Positions 27,761-36,850 are shown, counted from the first letter of the stretch. The stretch is DNA of 64,000 nucleotides from Streptomyces sp. NBC_01233 (GCF_035989305.1 NZ_CP108514.1:8474501-8538500); one strand, 5' to 3'. The notes: generated by a model from the letters alone, not told the origin. A program made the numbers and translations.

Positions 27761-30700
27761 TCAGGCACCCGCGTGCACGTGCGCGGCCCACAGGCTCGGA
27801 CTGTTCGGGTACCGCGCGCGGCACTCGCGCACCGCGCGATGCAGCGCCAGGGCGGCCCGCCCGGCGTCCGGCAGGGGAGCGCCGCCCGGCTCCCCGGAGT
27901 GCCTCAGCTCTCGGTAGAACGTCGTCGCCACGCGTCGCGCCACCGCGTCGTGCACCGGCCACAGGGTGCCGACGACATGCGGATAGCCCGCGATCTGGAA
28001 CGCCGAGGTGATGTGGATGCCTTCGTCGGCCAGCCGCCCGGCGGTACGGGATGTCGCGCACGCCGACAGCACCGCCAGCTGCGCCCCCGACAGGTTCAGG
28101 CGCGAGATGTCCCGTACCGTCAGCGGCCGTTCGGCATGGTCGTGCACGAGCAGCCGGCTCGCGGACGGGTCGGACGGGTCACTGAGGCCGTGGCAGGCGA
28201 AATGCACGAAGGGGTGATGGGGCAAGGCCTCGTACACCGCACCGAACGTGGCCTGCCGCCCGGCCAGCACCCGCGTGGGCAGCATCCTGCGCACGGCCTC
28301 CACCTCCCGTTCCGCGCCGGGCAGGACGGGCGCGCCGGGGGCATCGCCGGAGGCGACGGCGAGCACGGCGGGGGCGCCGGTCGTGCGCTGCTCGTGTGCC
28401 GCCCCTTCGCGTGACCGGGCATGGCGCAGGGCCCGGAGCGTGGGGGTGTAGGAGGAGACGACGCGGTCCAGCGCCGTGCGCGCGGGGTCGCCGGCGTGGC
28501 CGGCAGCGTGGAGGGGAAGTCCGGCCAGCGCCCCGCTCGGGGACCACCAGACCCGCAGCTCGGGGTCGGGGCCGGGCGGCTGTTGCCCGAGAGCGTCCAG
28601 CACGGGCCCGACGGCGCTGTCCCACAGCCAGGCCCGCACCTCGTCCAGAACACGCCCCGCCTCCCGTTCCTCGTCGGGGGAGCGGGAGGCGGCGAGCGCG
28701 TCGTGGAACCGGCCCGACTGCCTTTGCACGACCACCTCGTTCAGTCCCGGCAGCGCGACATGGCGCACCGCACCGTGCGGATCGTGCCGGTACCGGCTCC
28801 GGCTCCGGCTGCGCTGGAGGATCAGCGCGTCACCGCGGCGCGGCCCGCCGTACAACAGCACGACCGGCCCTCGGTCAGTGCAGGCCAGCAGATCGTCGAG
28901 GGGCGGGAGAGCGAGGAAGTCGGCGAAGCCGGGCAGCCGGCGGATGCGCGCCACCTGCTCGTCCCACCGGGCGCCGAGAGCATGGCGTTCGTCGGTCGGA
29001 CCGGGGGCGCGGCCGGAATCCAGGGACAGACAGTCCATACGGTCGCGCAGGCCGGTGAGGCCGTCGGCGGCCGCCGGGTGAACCGTACGCAGCGCCGCCA
29101 TCTCGCCGCGGGACTCGAAGAAGTGCCCGAGGAGCGTGCCCCGCCCCTGCTCCAGCAGCTGCACCGCAAGGCGGACGTCGCCCGCGTCGACCGCGCTGGC
29201 CGCTGCACGGGAGGCCAGGCCGCACAGCCGGGCCAGGGTCTTCTGCTGGTCGGCGCGGGCGAGGTGGCGCGGGGCCACCCGCGGCAGCAGTCCGACGGCC
29301 AGCCGGTACGCCTCCAGCGCGATCGCCGGCCCTTCGCACTCCGCAGCGGCATCACCCCACGCTTGCGCGTTCGCGGCGCGTGCCAGGGGCGACGCCTCGA
29401 CGGTTCGTGCGGCCAGCCGGAAGTCGCGGGCGGCGGCGCGCAACACGCCCAGGTCGCCCCGCATCTCGTACAGCAGGCGCAGCGCGGCGGCGTGATGCGA
29501 CCGGTACAGGGCGCGCCGATCCGGCCAGGGGTCGCCGGCGATCACCGCGCGGCCGAGTGCGGTGACCGCCTTCTCCGCAGCCTCGGGGTCTCCCGTGAGC
29601 TCCGCCTTCCGGCGCCACGCGGCACCGAGGTTGCTCAGCGTGAGGGCGAAGCCGGGAGCGTCGGGGGGCAGCAGGCGGACTGCCTGCTGGAGCAGGACGA
29701 TCGCCTCGCCGAGGTCGCCGTCCAGGCGCGCGATCGGGTCGCCGTCGCCCGCGCAGTCACCGTCGCCGTGGGGGGCGGCGTGGCCGCCGGAGACGTCGTG
29801 CCGGGTTCTCAGGGCGTTGGCCAGCGCGTTGAGCCGCTCCGCCCGCAGCGCGGGTCGGTCCGGTGCGGCGCGCAGCGCGGCGCGGGCGGCATCGACGGCG
29901 TCGCGGGCGGCCTGGGCGTCGCCGGTGGCCGCAGCCCAGTCGGCGAGGACGGCGCTGGCGTTGTGCAGTGCTCCGCCGTCCCGGTCCAGGGCGGCGGCCG
30001 AGTCCATGAGGGTCCGCGTCAGGGACGCTGCCTCGCCGAGCGAGGCGAGGTCCTGCGTGGCGAGGTGGCGCCGGCGCAGCGCCACGGACAGGTTGGCGCA
30101 GGCCCGTTCGCGGTCGCCGTCCGTCCACTCGTGCTCGACGAGGCCCGCCGCGGCCCGCCTCAGGCAGTCGATCGCCTCGTCGAGCAGTCCCGGCGCCCGA
30201 GCCAGCAGGGAGAGCCGGTGCAGGATGTTGCCCAGGCCGTGCAACCGCTCGGACAGGTCCGGGTGACTCGCGGGCGTTGTGTGGACCGCCTCCCGCGCCA
30301 CGTGCGCAGCCTCGTCCAGGACCGACACGTCACGCTCGCCGGCCTCGACCGCCAGACGCAGCAGCGCACCGAGGCGGTACAACAGGGCGGGCCGTTCGGG
30401 ATGCCCTGACGGGGTGAGGGCGAGCCCCGCGCGGCAGGCGTCGATTCCCTCGGTCACAGCACCGGCCTCGCCCTGGACGGCCGCCCGCGTCAGGAACTGT
30501 GCGAGGCCGCTCAGCATCGCCGGCCGCTCGGGGACGCCCGCGGGGCAAGCGGTGGCAGCCGCGCGCTGCAGCTCGACCGCTGCCCTCAGCTCCGCGAGAT
30601 CGCCACCCGCCTGGTGGTGGAGGAACCGGGCGGTGGCGAGGTTGGCCAGCGTTCGCGCGCGGATCACGGGCTCGAGGTCCGGCAGGTCCAGCGCACGGTG

Positions 30701-31177
30701 CAGGTCGGTTTCCGCGGCGGCCAGGTCGGGCGCGCGACCGTCGCGCCGGTACCGCTCCAGCAGTGCGAGCGCCCGGTCGTTCAACAGCGACAGGCGTTGG
30801 TCGTTCGGTTCCGACAGTCGCAGGCCTCGCCCGAACACGTCGATGGCCTCGTCGAGTTCGCCCGGCTCACCGGTGCGGCCGTGAGTCCGCCTCAGCGCCC
30901 GGCCGAAGAGTACGAGGTCCTGGGCCGTGGGTGAGCCTGCCGCAGCGGCGCGGCCGACGGTGACGAGCTCGGCGAGATCCTGCGGGTCGTCGGAGACGGA
31001 GCAGCGCAGGGTGACGGCGACCAGGAGGTTGCTCAGGCAACTTCCGCGCGCCGTACCTGGGGGCGTCTCCCTCACGCTCCGCCGGAGCAGTGTGACGGCC
31101 TCGTCCAGCGCACGCGGTTCCCCACTCCGTACGTACTGCTGGAGGAACGCCACACCCTGAAGCTCCGCCTCGCCCAT
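27761..31177 (-). CDS. TPR-CHAT domain protein (caspase-like protease)
   Basis: A 1,138-residue protein. Residues about 1-760 are irregular TPR-like helical repeats (motifs such as LDEAVTLLRRSVRETPPG, GELDEAIDVFGRGL, DLGEAIVLLQQAVRLL). Residues about 850-1138 form a CHAT (caspase HetF-associated with TPR) protease: the SYTPTLRALR segment, His in HFACHGLSDPSD near residue 994 and Cys in LSACATSRTAG near 1038, followed by FQIAGYPHVVGTLWPVHD typical of the fold. CHAT proteases cut partner proteins when a sensor is triggered and cause programmed death or immunity in known systems. ATG 31177 is the first good start; the far longer opening upstream overlaps the divergent gene. The target is unknown; candidates are the divergent genes. 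Confidence 0.88.
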   Translation of the reverse strand: MGEAELQGVAFLQQYVRSGEPRALDEAVTLLRRSVRETPPGTARGSCLSNLLVAVTLRCSVSDDPQDLAELVTVGRAAAAGSPTAQDLVLFGRALRRTHGRTGEPGELDEAIDVFGRGLRLSEPNDQRLSLLNDRALALLERYRRDGRAPDLAAAETDLHRALDLPDLEPVIRARTLANLATARFLHHQAGGDLAELRAAVELQRAAATACPAGVPERPAMLSGLAQFLTRAAVQGEAGAVTEGIDACRAGLALTPSGHPERPALLYRLGALLRLAVEAGERDVSVLDEAAHVAREAVHTTPASHPDLSERLHGLGNILHRLSLLARAPGLLDEAIDCLRRAAAGLVEHEWTDGDRERACANLSVALRRRHLATQDLASLGEAASLTRTLMDSAAALDRDGGALHNASAVLADWAAATGDAQAARDAVDAARAALRAAPDRPALRAERLNALANALRTRHDVSGGHAAPHGDGDCAGDGDPIARLDGDLGEAIVLLQQAVRLLPPDAPGFALTLSNLGAAWRRKAELTGDPEAAEKAVTALGRAVIAGDPWPDRRALYRSHHAAALRLLYEMRGDLGVLRAAARDFRLAARTVEASPLARAANAQAWGDAAAECEGPAIALEAYRLAVGLLPRVAPRHLARADQQKTLARLCGLASRAAASAVDAGDVRLAVQLLEQGRGTLLGHFFESRGEMAALRTVHPAAADGLTGLRDRMDCLSLDSGRAPGPTDERHALGARWDEQVARIRRLPGFADFLALPPLDDLLACTDRGPVVLLYGGPRRGDALILQRSRSRSRYRHDPHGAVRHVALPGLNEVVVQRQSGRFHDALAASRSPDEEREAGRVLDEVRAWLWDSAVGPVLDALGQQPPGPDPELRVWWSPSGALAGLPLHAAGHAGDPARTALDRVVSSYTPTLRALRHARSREGAAHEQRTTGAPAVLAVASGDAPGAPVLPGAEREVEAVRRMLPTRVLAGRQATFGAVYEALPHHPFVHFACHGLSDPSDPSASRLLVHDHAERPLTVRDISRLNLSGAQLAVLSACATSRTAGRLADEGIHITSAFQIAGYPHVVGTLWPVHDAVARRVATTFYRELRHSGEPGGAPLPDAGRAALALHRAVRECRARYPNSPSLWAAHVHAGA

Positions 31178-31281
31178 GTCCGCCCCGTCCCGGTGTCGAC
31201 GAACGCGTCCGGCCGCCCGGCGAGATTCCCTATCATCAGCGTAACCATACGGAAGCGCAGCGTAGTTGACAGGGGAGCCCC
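31178..31281. promoter_or_regulatory. divergent promoter region of the CHAT locus
   Basis: The 104-base gap between the CHAT protein and the divergent small gene is the likely control point of both transcripts. Its right part is AT-richer (31225-31270) and contains CGTAACCATACG at 31240-31251, an inverted CGTA-N4-TACG. The TTG start at 31282 follows AGGGGAG. Confidence 0.4.
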
Positions 31282-31698
31282 TTGACCGCACCGAACGAAC
31301 AGGGTCGACGTGACGCCCGCCTGGCCATGCTGTGCTCCCGCCTGGACGAACCGGGCGGGCCGCTGTCCGAGGATGCGGAGCTTCGTGCGCTGACGGCCGA
31401 CGTGGTGGCCCGGGTGCGGGCGGACCGGCCGCAGGACGAGGTGGACGAACGGCTGGACGACCTCGAGGACCGCCTGCTCGTTGCCGGCCACACGGCGGCA
31501 CTCGGCTCGTACCGCACGGTCCCGACGACACCCTCACCCTATGAGCCGCTGCCGGGACTGGGGAGCGGCCGCCCGCTGTTGGACGTACTGGCCTGCCCGC
31601 GAGCCCGCTGCACGCGGGTGGAAGCCCCCGTCACGACGGGCGCGCCGCGTTGCGCCTTGTTCGACGAGGCCCTCCTGCCGTTCGACGTGACGGCGTGA
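31282..31698 (+). CDS. small cysteine-containing protein divergent from the CHAT protease
   Basis: A 138-residue soluble protein from TTG 31282 with AGGGGAG five bases upstream. The first 75 residues are acidic and helical (EDAELRALTADVVARVRADR, QDEVDERLDDLEDRLL). The end has LDVLACPRARCTRVEAP and GAPRCALFDEALLP: three cysteines in a C-x4-C...C arrangement, possibly a small metal-binding knuckle. Its stop overlaps the start of the next gene (GTGA), so the two proteins are made together. Not recognised; the position suggests a partner, adaptor or substrate of the CHAT protease. Confidence 0.65.
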   Translation: MTAPNEQGRRDARLAMLCSRLDEPGGPLSEDAELRALTADVVARVRADRPQDEVDERLDDLEDRLLVAGHTAALGSYRTVPTTPSPYEPLPGLGSGRPLLDVLACPRARCTRVEAPVTTGAPRCALFDEALLPFDVTA

Positions 31699-32603
31699 GC
31701 CCGCTGCTCACCACGTTGGGCGGCAAGCTCGCCGACCGGTGGAGCGCGCTGCTGGTGCTTCCCGGCCTGCTCTACCTGGCGGTGCTGGCCGGCGCCGCTG
31801 TTCTGGGCCACCGGCGGTGGTACGACGTGTCCGGCCTGCGCGACGTCCTCGACAAGGTGGCCGCCGCGCCCGCCGCCGACTCCCCGGGGGCGATCGCCCT
31901 GGCGGCGGTCGGCGTGCTGGTGGGGGCCTACGGCGTGGATCTGGCTGCAAGGGGCATGGGGGCGGCGCTGGAACGGCTGTGGCTGGTCGACGACCGCATG
32001 ACGCTCACCCGCCGCCTGACCGCCCGTCGCATGCGCGACTGGAGAGCGGCCGACGACGCGTTCCGAGAGGCGCTGGTGGCGGCGGGCAGCGCCCGACTGA
32101 CCGGCGACGCCGCGGCCGCTGACCTCGCCGAGCGGGCGTCGCGGCGGAACGCCGCCCGCAATCGCATCGCGCTCGCCGCACCGACCCGTCCCTTTTGGGC
32201 CGGAGACCGGCTGGCCTCGGCGGAGCAGCGCGTGTGGGAGGCGTACCGGCTCGACCTCGCCTCGGCCTGGCCCCGACTGTGGCTGCTGGTCCCGGACGGC
32301 GCCCGGCTGGAACTCCACACCGCCCGTTGGACACTCGCCGCCGCACACCGTTTGCAGGCTTGGGGCGTTCTGTACGCGGCGCTCGCGGTGTTGTGGTGGC
32401 CCGCGGCCTTCCTGGGCGCCGGGGCACTGGCACTGGGTATGTACCGGGCGCGAGGCGCCACGTCGGCCCTGGCGGAGCTCGTCGAGGCAACCGTCGACCT
32501 GCACATCCGGGCCCTCGCCCACGAGTTGGGCATCGACTGTCCTGGCCCGCCGGACCAGGGGACGGGCCGCACGCTGACCCGAACGCTGCGCAAGGGCACC
32601 TGA
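31695..32603 (+). CDS. membrane protein coupled to the CHAT locus
   Basis: A 302-residue protein from GTG 31695, overlapping the previous stop by 4 bases. One membrane helix lies at about 17-37 (ALLVLPGLLYLAVLAGAAVLG), another at about 66-84 (GAIALAAVGVLVGAYGVDLA), and a re-entrant or twin helix at about 232-262 (LQAWGVLYAALAVLWWPAAF). The central about 140 residues are a cytoplasmic helical segment rich in Arg/Glu (TRRLTARRMRDWRAADDAF). Ends with a basic tail. It could be a pore-forming or membrane-anchored effector; no family recognised. A perfect palindrome ends the unit. Confidence 0.65.
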   Translation: MSPLLTTLGGKLADRWSALLVLPGLLYLAVLAGAAVLGHRRWYDVSGLRDVLDKVAAAPAADSPGAIALAAVGVLVGAYGVDLAARGMGAALERLWLVDDRMTLTRRLTARRMRDWRAADDAFREALVAAGSARLTGDAAAADLAERASRRNAARNRIALAAPTRPFWAGDRLASAEQRVWEAYRLDLASAWPRLWLLVPDGARLELHTARWTLAAAHRLQAWGVLYAALAVLWWPAAFLGAGALALGMYRARGATSALAELVEATVDLHIRALAHELGIDCPGPPDQGTGRTLTRTLRKGT

Positions 32604-32635
32604 CCACAGGTTCTGGATACTCGTCCAACAGCACA

Positions 32636-32671
32636 GCTGCGCCCTGCGGGAGATCTCCCGCAGGGCGCAGC
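32636..32671. terminator. 36-bp perfect palindrome, probable bidirectional terminator
   Basis: Two perfect 18-bp arms (32636-32653, 32654-32671) with no spacer, centred on AGATCT and followed by CCTTTCGCG. It separates the convergent membrane-protein gene (+) and the 51-codon gene (-), consistent with terminating both. A cruciform or long RNA hairpin would form. Confidence 0.8.
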
Positions 32672-32693
32672 CTTTCGCGCCGGACGATCGACG

Positions 32694-32849
32694 TTACCGG
32701 TGCTTGCGCCAGTAACGGGCTGCCCGATGGACGGCGACGCTGAAACTGATGCCCGCCGCGGCGAGCTTCAGGGCGATGGCGAGTTCGGGGAGCCAATCCT
32801 GGGCGGTGTGGGCGTGGGTGAGGATGATGGTCGTGATCGTCGTCAGCAT
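32694..32849 (-). CDS. 51-residue hydrophobic peptide
   Basis: ATG 32849 with CAGGAGCG six bases upstream, an almost ideal ribosome site. The product begins MLTTITTIILTHAHTAQDWL, then PELAIALKLAAAGISFSVAV and ends HRAARYWRKHR: hydrophobic with a strongly basic tail, like a membrane-inserting small toxin or a membrane-anchored regulator. It is divergent from the large NTPase gene (57 bases between starts) and sits between it and the CHAT locus. Not recognised. The longer frame upstream of this ATG lacks a ribosome site. Confidence 0.6.
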   Translation of the reverse strand: MLTTITTIILTHAHTAQDWLPELAIALKLAAAGISFSVAVHRAARYWRKHR

Positions 32850-32905
32850 GATCGCTCCTGATTCGGTCCGAGGGACTGGACCGACCATGGCGAGCCACCT
32901 GTCCA

Positions 32906-35900
32906 ATGTGGTCCAGGATGGAAACTGGACGCCTGCAGGCAGGGGCGAACGAGGCGCAGGAGGGGGAGTTGGATCCGTCACCGGAACGCTGGAACACGGT
33001 CCTCGTCGAGCTGTACGGGCTGATCGGACGTCCAGGAGTCAGGACCGTTCGTGATCACGCGAGTCAGGCCGGCGTCCAGGGAACGCTGTCGAGCGCCACA
33101 GTGGGCAATCTGCTCAATGCGAGGACGAATCCCCGTCGCTCCTCGGTCGAAGCCTTCGTCCGCGGATGCCTGCACTACGCCCGTTCCAGGAGACCGTCCC
33201 TCATCCTGCCCAACGGAAGGGACACGCCGACATATTGGATGGACCGTTACGAAAGTGCTGCCACCCCGCAGGCCGGCGTGCAGGGTATGAAAGCGAAGGT
33301 CGCCCGATCGGCGTACCACGAACAGGTGCGCGGCATCGCGCCACCCGAGCTTCGCGGGCGGAGCACGGAATTGGCTGCGCTCACCGCATTCTGTACCGGC
33401 CCCGACGACCGGTCCTATCTGTGGTGGAGGTCGGAGGCCTGGGCGGGCAAGTCGGCACTGCTGTCCTGGTTCGTGCTCCACCCACCCCCCGGGATCCGTG
33501 TCATCTCCTTCTTCGTCACCGCTCGCTTCGCAGGCCAAAGCGACTGGCTCGCGTTCACCGACGTCGCGATGGAGCAGATCGCGGACCTCCTGCACCAGCC
33601 GATGCCCGCGTACCTGCCCTATGCCACCCGGGCGGCACACTTGCGGCGCATGCTCACCGAGGGCGCGCAGCACTGCCACAAGCAGGGTGAGCGGCTGGTG
33701 CTGGTGGTCGACGGCCTGGACGAGGACCGGGGGGTGACCGCCGACCCCGACTCCTACAGCGTTGCCGGACTGCTGCCGGCCCAGCCGCCACACGGCATGC
33801 GCATCGTGGTCGCGGGTCGGCTCAACCCGCCGTTGCCGCGCGACGTTCCCACCGATCACCCCCTGCATGCCGCGGACGTGGTGAGAACGCTCGTGCCCTC
33901 CGAACACGCCCAAGTCGCCCGGAACGACATGGAACGCGACCTCAAGCGGTTGCTCAACGGCTCCCAGCTGGAGCAGGACCTGCTCGGGTTCATCACTTCC
34001 GCCGGCGGCGGTCTCACCGGCGCGGACCTGTCCGCGTTGACCGGTCAGCCCGCCTGGAGGATCAAGGACCATCTGCACGCGGTGGCCGGGCGAAGCTTCG
34101 TAGCCCAGGCCGGCAGCTGGCGACCGGACGCCGAACCCTTCGCGTACGTCCTCGGCCACGAGGAGATCCAGAGATCAGCCCGACAGCATCTGGAGGAGCC
34201 GGGGATCGCGGCATACCGGCACCGCCTGCACGCCTGGGCGGACCAACACCGTGCCGAGGGCTGGTCGGCCGGCACGCCCGAGTACCTGTTGCGCGGGTAC
34301 TTCCGCATGCTGCGCGAAGCCGAGGACCTGCGCCGGCTGGTGGCCTGCGCAACCGACCGCATCCGGCAGGACCGCCTGGCGGAGGTCACCGGTGGAGACA
34401 CCGCGGCACTCAACGAGGTGAACTCCGCCCACGAGGCACTGTTGGCGCACGACTCCCACGACCTGACCAGCCTGGCAAGGCTGGCTCTGCACCGGAGCGA
34501 GATCGAGCAGCGCAACGCCAACGTTCCGGTCGGCCTGCCCGCGGTGCGGGCCGTGCTCGGACAATCGATCCGAGCACTGGCGTCGGCCCAGTCGATTCCG
34601 GACCCGAAGCGGCGCATGCAGGCGTTGACGGAGATGGTCGAACCCCTTGCCGTCGCAGGCGACATGGAAGGCGTCGAAGCCCTGGTCGACTCGGTGGACG
34701 ATGCGAAGGTGCAACTGCTGTTGCTCTTCTGCGCGATCGCCTCGTTCGGCAAGCTGGGCCAGCCGGCCGCAGTCCGGTCCCTGACGGATCGGGCCGAATC
34801 ACTCATCGCCTCGTTCGGCAATGAGGAACAACAGCTGACCTTTCTGATGACGCTGACGGAAAGGACGGCGGACGCGGGCGATTGCGTCAACGCGGCGCGA
34901 TTGGCCGAACGTTGGGTCAGCCTGTACCAGGGAAGCCCGCGGCAGGCCGCACACGGACGCGCCTTGGCCTACGCGGGCAACTGGGACGCCGCCGAAGCGG
35001 TGGCGCGGTCACTGGGGCAGGCGGACGGGCGGGACATCGTCCTGGTCGCCCTGGCGACAGCCGCAGCTCGGCAGGGTGACATCCCGAGAGCGGAAAGCCT
35101 CATCGACGCCATGCGAAACGAAGCCCGGCAGTCCGATGCGCAAGGCGCGGTCGTGGACGCCCTGATCATGAAGGGCGAGCCCGGTCGCGCGATGAGAGCG
35201 TGTCGAGCGATCGCAACAGCTGCGAGGCGGTCGATTTCGCTGATCGGCGTAGCCAGGGCATGGCAGCGAGCCGGCCGCTCCGTTCAGGCGCTGGCCGCCG
35301 CCGACGAGGCGCTGGCCGCCGTACGTGCCTGCATGCACCCGGACCAGGTGGTGGGGTTGATCGGTGTCGTGCGGCTCTACGCCGACATGGACGCACACGG
35401 TCGGGCACGCGCATTGATCGAGGAAGCCACGACGGCCGCGCATGCGATCAGGACCGATGACGACCGGCTTGAGGCGATGTCATTGGTCGTGGCAGGTGCG
35501 GTCCTCATCGGCGAGGAAGAGGCGGTCGAGTCGCTGTGCCGATCCGGGGTACAGCTGCGCGAACGCCTGGTGCTGATGACCGCTCGGGCCCGGGCGCTGG
35601 CCGCGGCAGGTGAACTCACGCGGGCGGGCGAGCTGGCGAACGAGATCGAACGCGACGCACGTGCGATGACGGATCCCTGGTCGTGGGCACTGAGTTTGAT
35701 CCAGCTGTCGTGGTGGACCGCCGACGTCGGCGATCTGCATGCTGCCAGTGCCCTTGCCGAGAGAGCCGAGGCGCAGGCCGTGCTGGTCACGGACTCCAGC
35801 TGCAGACAGGCTGCACTCGACGGGGCTGTTCGGTGTTTGGCCCGAGCGGGTGAAACCCGGCGTGCCGAGTCGCTCGCTCGCTCGAACTCCGGAAGCAACA

Positions 35901-36850
35901 CCGCTGCCATGTTGGCGGACGGGTTGATCTGGGGAGGCGAGGCGGACCGCGGCGAGTTGGTCGTGCGCAGGATCGACGATCCCCGAGAGCTGTCCAGCGC
36001 GCTGTGTGCGACTGCGCCCGCGTTTGTCTATGTGGGCGAGTTCGACCGTGCGGAGCGCATGGCCAGGTCAGTGGAAGAGAGCTTCCATCACGCCAGTGCA
36101 TTGGTGAGGACGGCGTCCGCACTGGCACATGTCGGAGAGGAAGAGAGGGCACGCACCTTGATCGATGAAGCCGAAGCGGCGATCCGGGTGATGGGCCACA
36201 ACCTCGGCATGATCGAGCACTTCAAGTTGCTGGCAAGGACAGCTGTCCGGATCGGGGATCGGGATCGCGCTCTGTCCATGGCCGACGAGGCCATGAGCGT
36301 CATGCCGAGGATCTACAGCGCAGATCGCAGGGACGCCGGGTGGACCTGGATCGCCGAGGCGGTTGGATTCGCGGGAGACCCCCCGGGTGTGGAGCGCGTG
36401 AGCAGGATGATCGCCGAGGACGACCACACCGAACCGGTGGAGGAGGACGAACTGGCCCGGTACCTGGCGACTGCGTTCGCCCAGGCGAACGAGCCGGACC
36501 GCGCGGAAAGCGTGGCCCGGTCGATCGCGGACCAGCAGCGGCGCGCAGCGGCGATGACCGCTGTGGCAGTCGCGTCGGCACGCGCCGGCGATGTCGGCCG
36601 AGCGGAAGCGGTGGTCGCCTCCATCGGTGATCGGCAAGAGGAGTCCGCCGCGCTGACGGCACTGGCGGAGGTGACCCCGGCACCTGTTGCGCGTCGGTTC
36701 CTCGCGATGGCGCTGCGCTCCATGCACTGGACCAACAGCTTGCACCTGTTGGCCCGGTTGGCCCCCGAGGCCGTGAAGGCCATCGCAGGTGAGGTGTTGC
36801 GTGACCACACCTGCGACGGCGCTGGACGGGCCTGCGGAGACGACGAGTAG
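32906..36850 (+). CDS. HTH-STAND-like NTPase with a long helical repeat tail
   Basis: A protein of up to 1,314 residues. Residues about 28-95 form a helix-turn-helix of the kind found in actinobacterial STAND proteins (LSSATVGNLLNARTNPRRSS, VEAFVRGCLHYARS). From about 145 a P-loop NTPase follows: YLWWRSEAWAGKSALLSWFV carries a Walker A that keeps GKS but has lost the first glycine, then ISFFVTARFAGQSDW and Walker B LVLVVDGLDEDRG near 270. A winged-helix region ends near 430. The rest (about 520-1290) is a chain of TPR/PPR-like helical pairs (GDIPRAESLIDAMRNEA, GDVGRAEAVVASIGD). The ATG at 32906 has no ribosome site; a TTG at 32969 behind AGGAGG is a strong alternative. Such proteins are signal-sensing switches in conflict systems. 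Confidence 0.85.
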   Translation: MWSRMETGRLQAGANEAQEGELDPSPERWNTVLVELYGLIGRPGVRTVRDHASQAGVQGTLSSATVGNLLNARTNPRRSSVEAFVRGCLHYARSRRPSLILPNGRDTPTYWMDRYESAATPQAGVQGMKAKVARSAYHEQVRGIAPPELRGRSTELAALTAFCTGPDDRSYLWWRSEAWAGKSALLSWFVLHPPPGIRVISFFVTARFAGQSDWLAFTDVAMEQIADLLHQPMPAYLPYATRAAHLRRMLTEGAQHCHKQGERLVLVVDGLDEDRGVTADPDSYSVAGLLPAQPPHGMRIVVAGRLNPPLPRDVPTDHPLHAADVVRTLVPSEHAQVARNDMERDLKRLLNGSQLEQDLLGFITSAGGGLTGADLSALTGQPAWRIKDHLHAVAGRSFVAQAGSWRPDAEPFAYVLGHEEIQRSARQHLEEPGIAAYRHRLHAWADQHRAEGWSAGTPEYLLRGYFRMLREAEDLRRLVACATDRIRQDRLAEVTGGDTAALNEVNSAHEALLAHDSHDLTSLARLALHRSEIEQRNANVPVGLPAVRAVLGQSIRALASAQSIPDPKRRMQALTEMVEPLAVAGDMEGVEALVDSVDDAKVQLLLLFCAIASFGKLGQPAAVRSLTDRAESLIASFGNEEQQLTFLMTLTERTADAGDCVNAARLAERWVSLYQGSPRQAAHGRALAYAGNWDAAEAVARSLGQADGRDIVLVALATAAARQGDIPRAESLIDAMRNEARQSDAQGAVVDALIMKGEPGRAMRACRAIATAARRSISLIGVARAWQRAGRSVQALAAADEALAAVRACMHPDQVVGLIGVVRLYADMDAHGRARALIEEATTAAHAIRTDDDRLEAMSLVVAGAVLIGEEEAVESLCRSGVQLRERLVLMTARARALAAAGELTRAGELANEIERDARAMTDPWSWALSLIQLSWWTADVGDLHAASALAERAEAQAVLVTDSSCRQAALDGAVRCLARAGETRRAESLARSNSGSNTAAMLADGLIWGGEADRGELVVRRIDDPRELSSALCATAPAFVYVGEFDRAERMARSVEESFHHASALVRTASALAHVGEEERARTLIDEAEAAIRVMGHNLGMIEHFKLLARTAVRIGDRDRALSMADEAMSVMPRIYSADRRDAGWTWIAEAVGFAGDPPGVERVSRMIAEDDHTEPVEEDELARYLATAFAQANEPDRAESVARSIADQQRRAAAMTAVAVASARAGDVGRAEAVVASIGDRQEESAALTALAEVTPAPVARRFLAMALRSMHWTNSLHLLARLAPEAVKAIAGEVLRDHTCDGAGRACGDDE

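Noticed and set aside
31178..31537. Upstream extension of the CHAT protein by 120 codons
   Set aside because: It would run through the divergent promoter and overlap the small Cys gene; composition is Pro/Arg-rich without repeat character.
26605..36850. Integrated mobile element (integrase, att sites) carrying the island
   Set aside because: No integrase, transposase, tRNA gene or flanking direct repeats were seen at the borders; transfer remains possible but unsupported.
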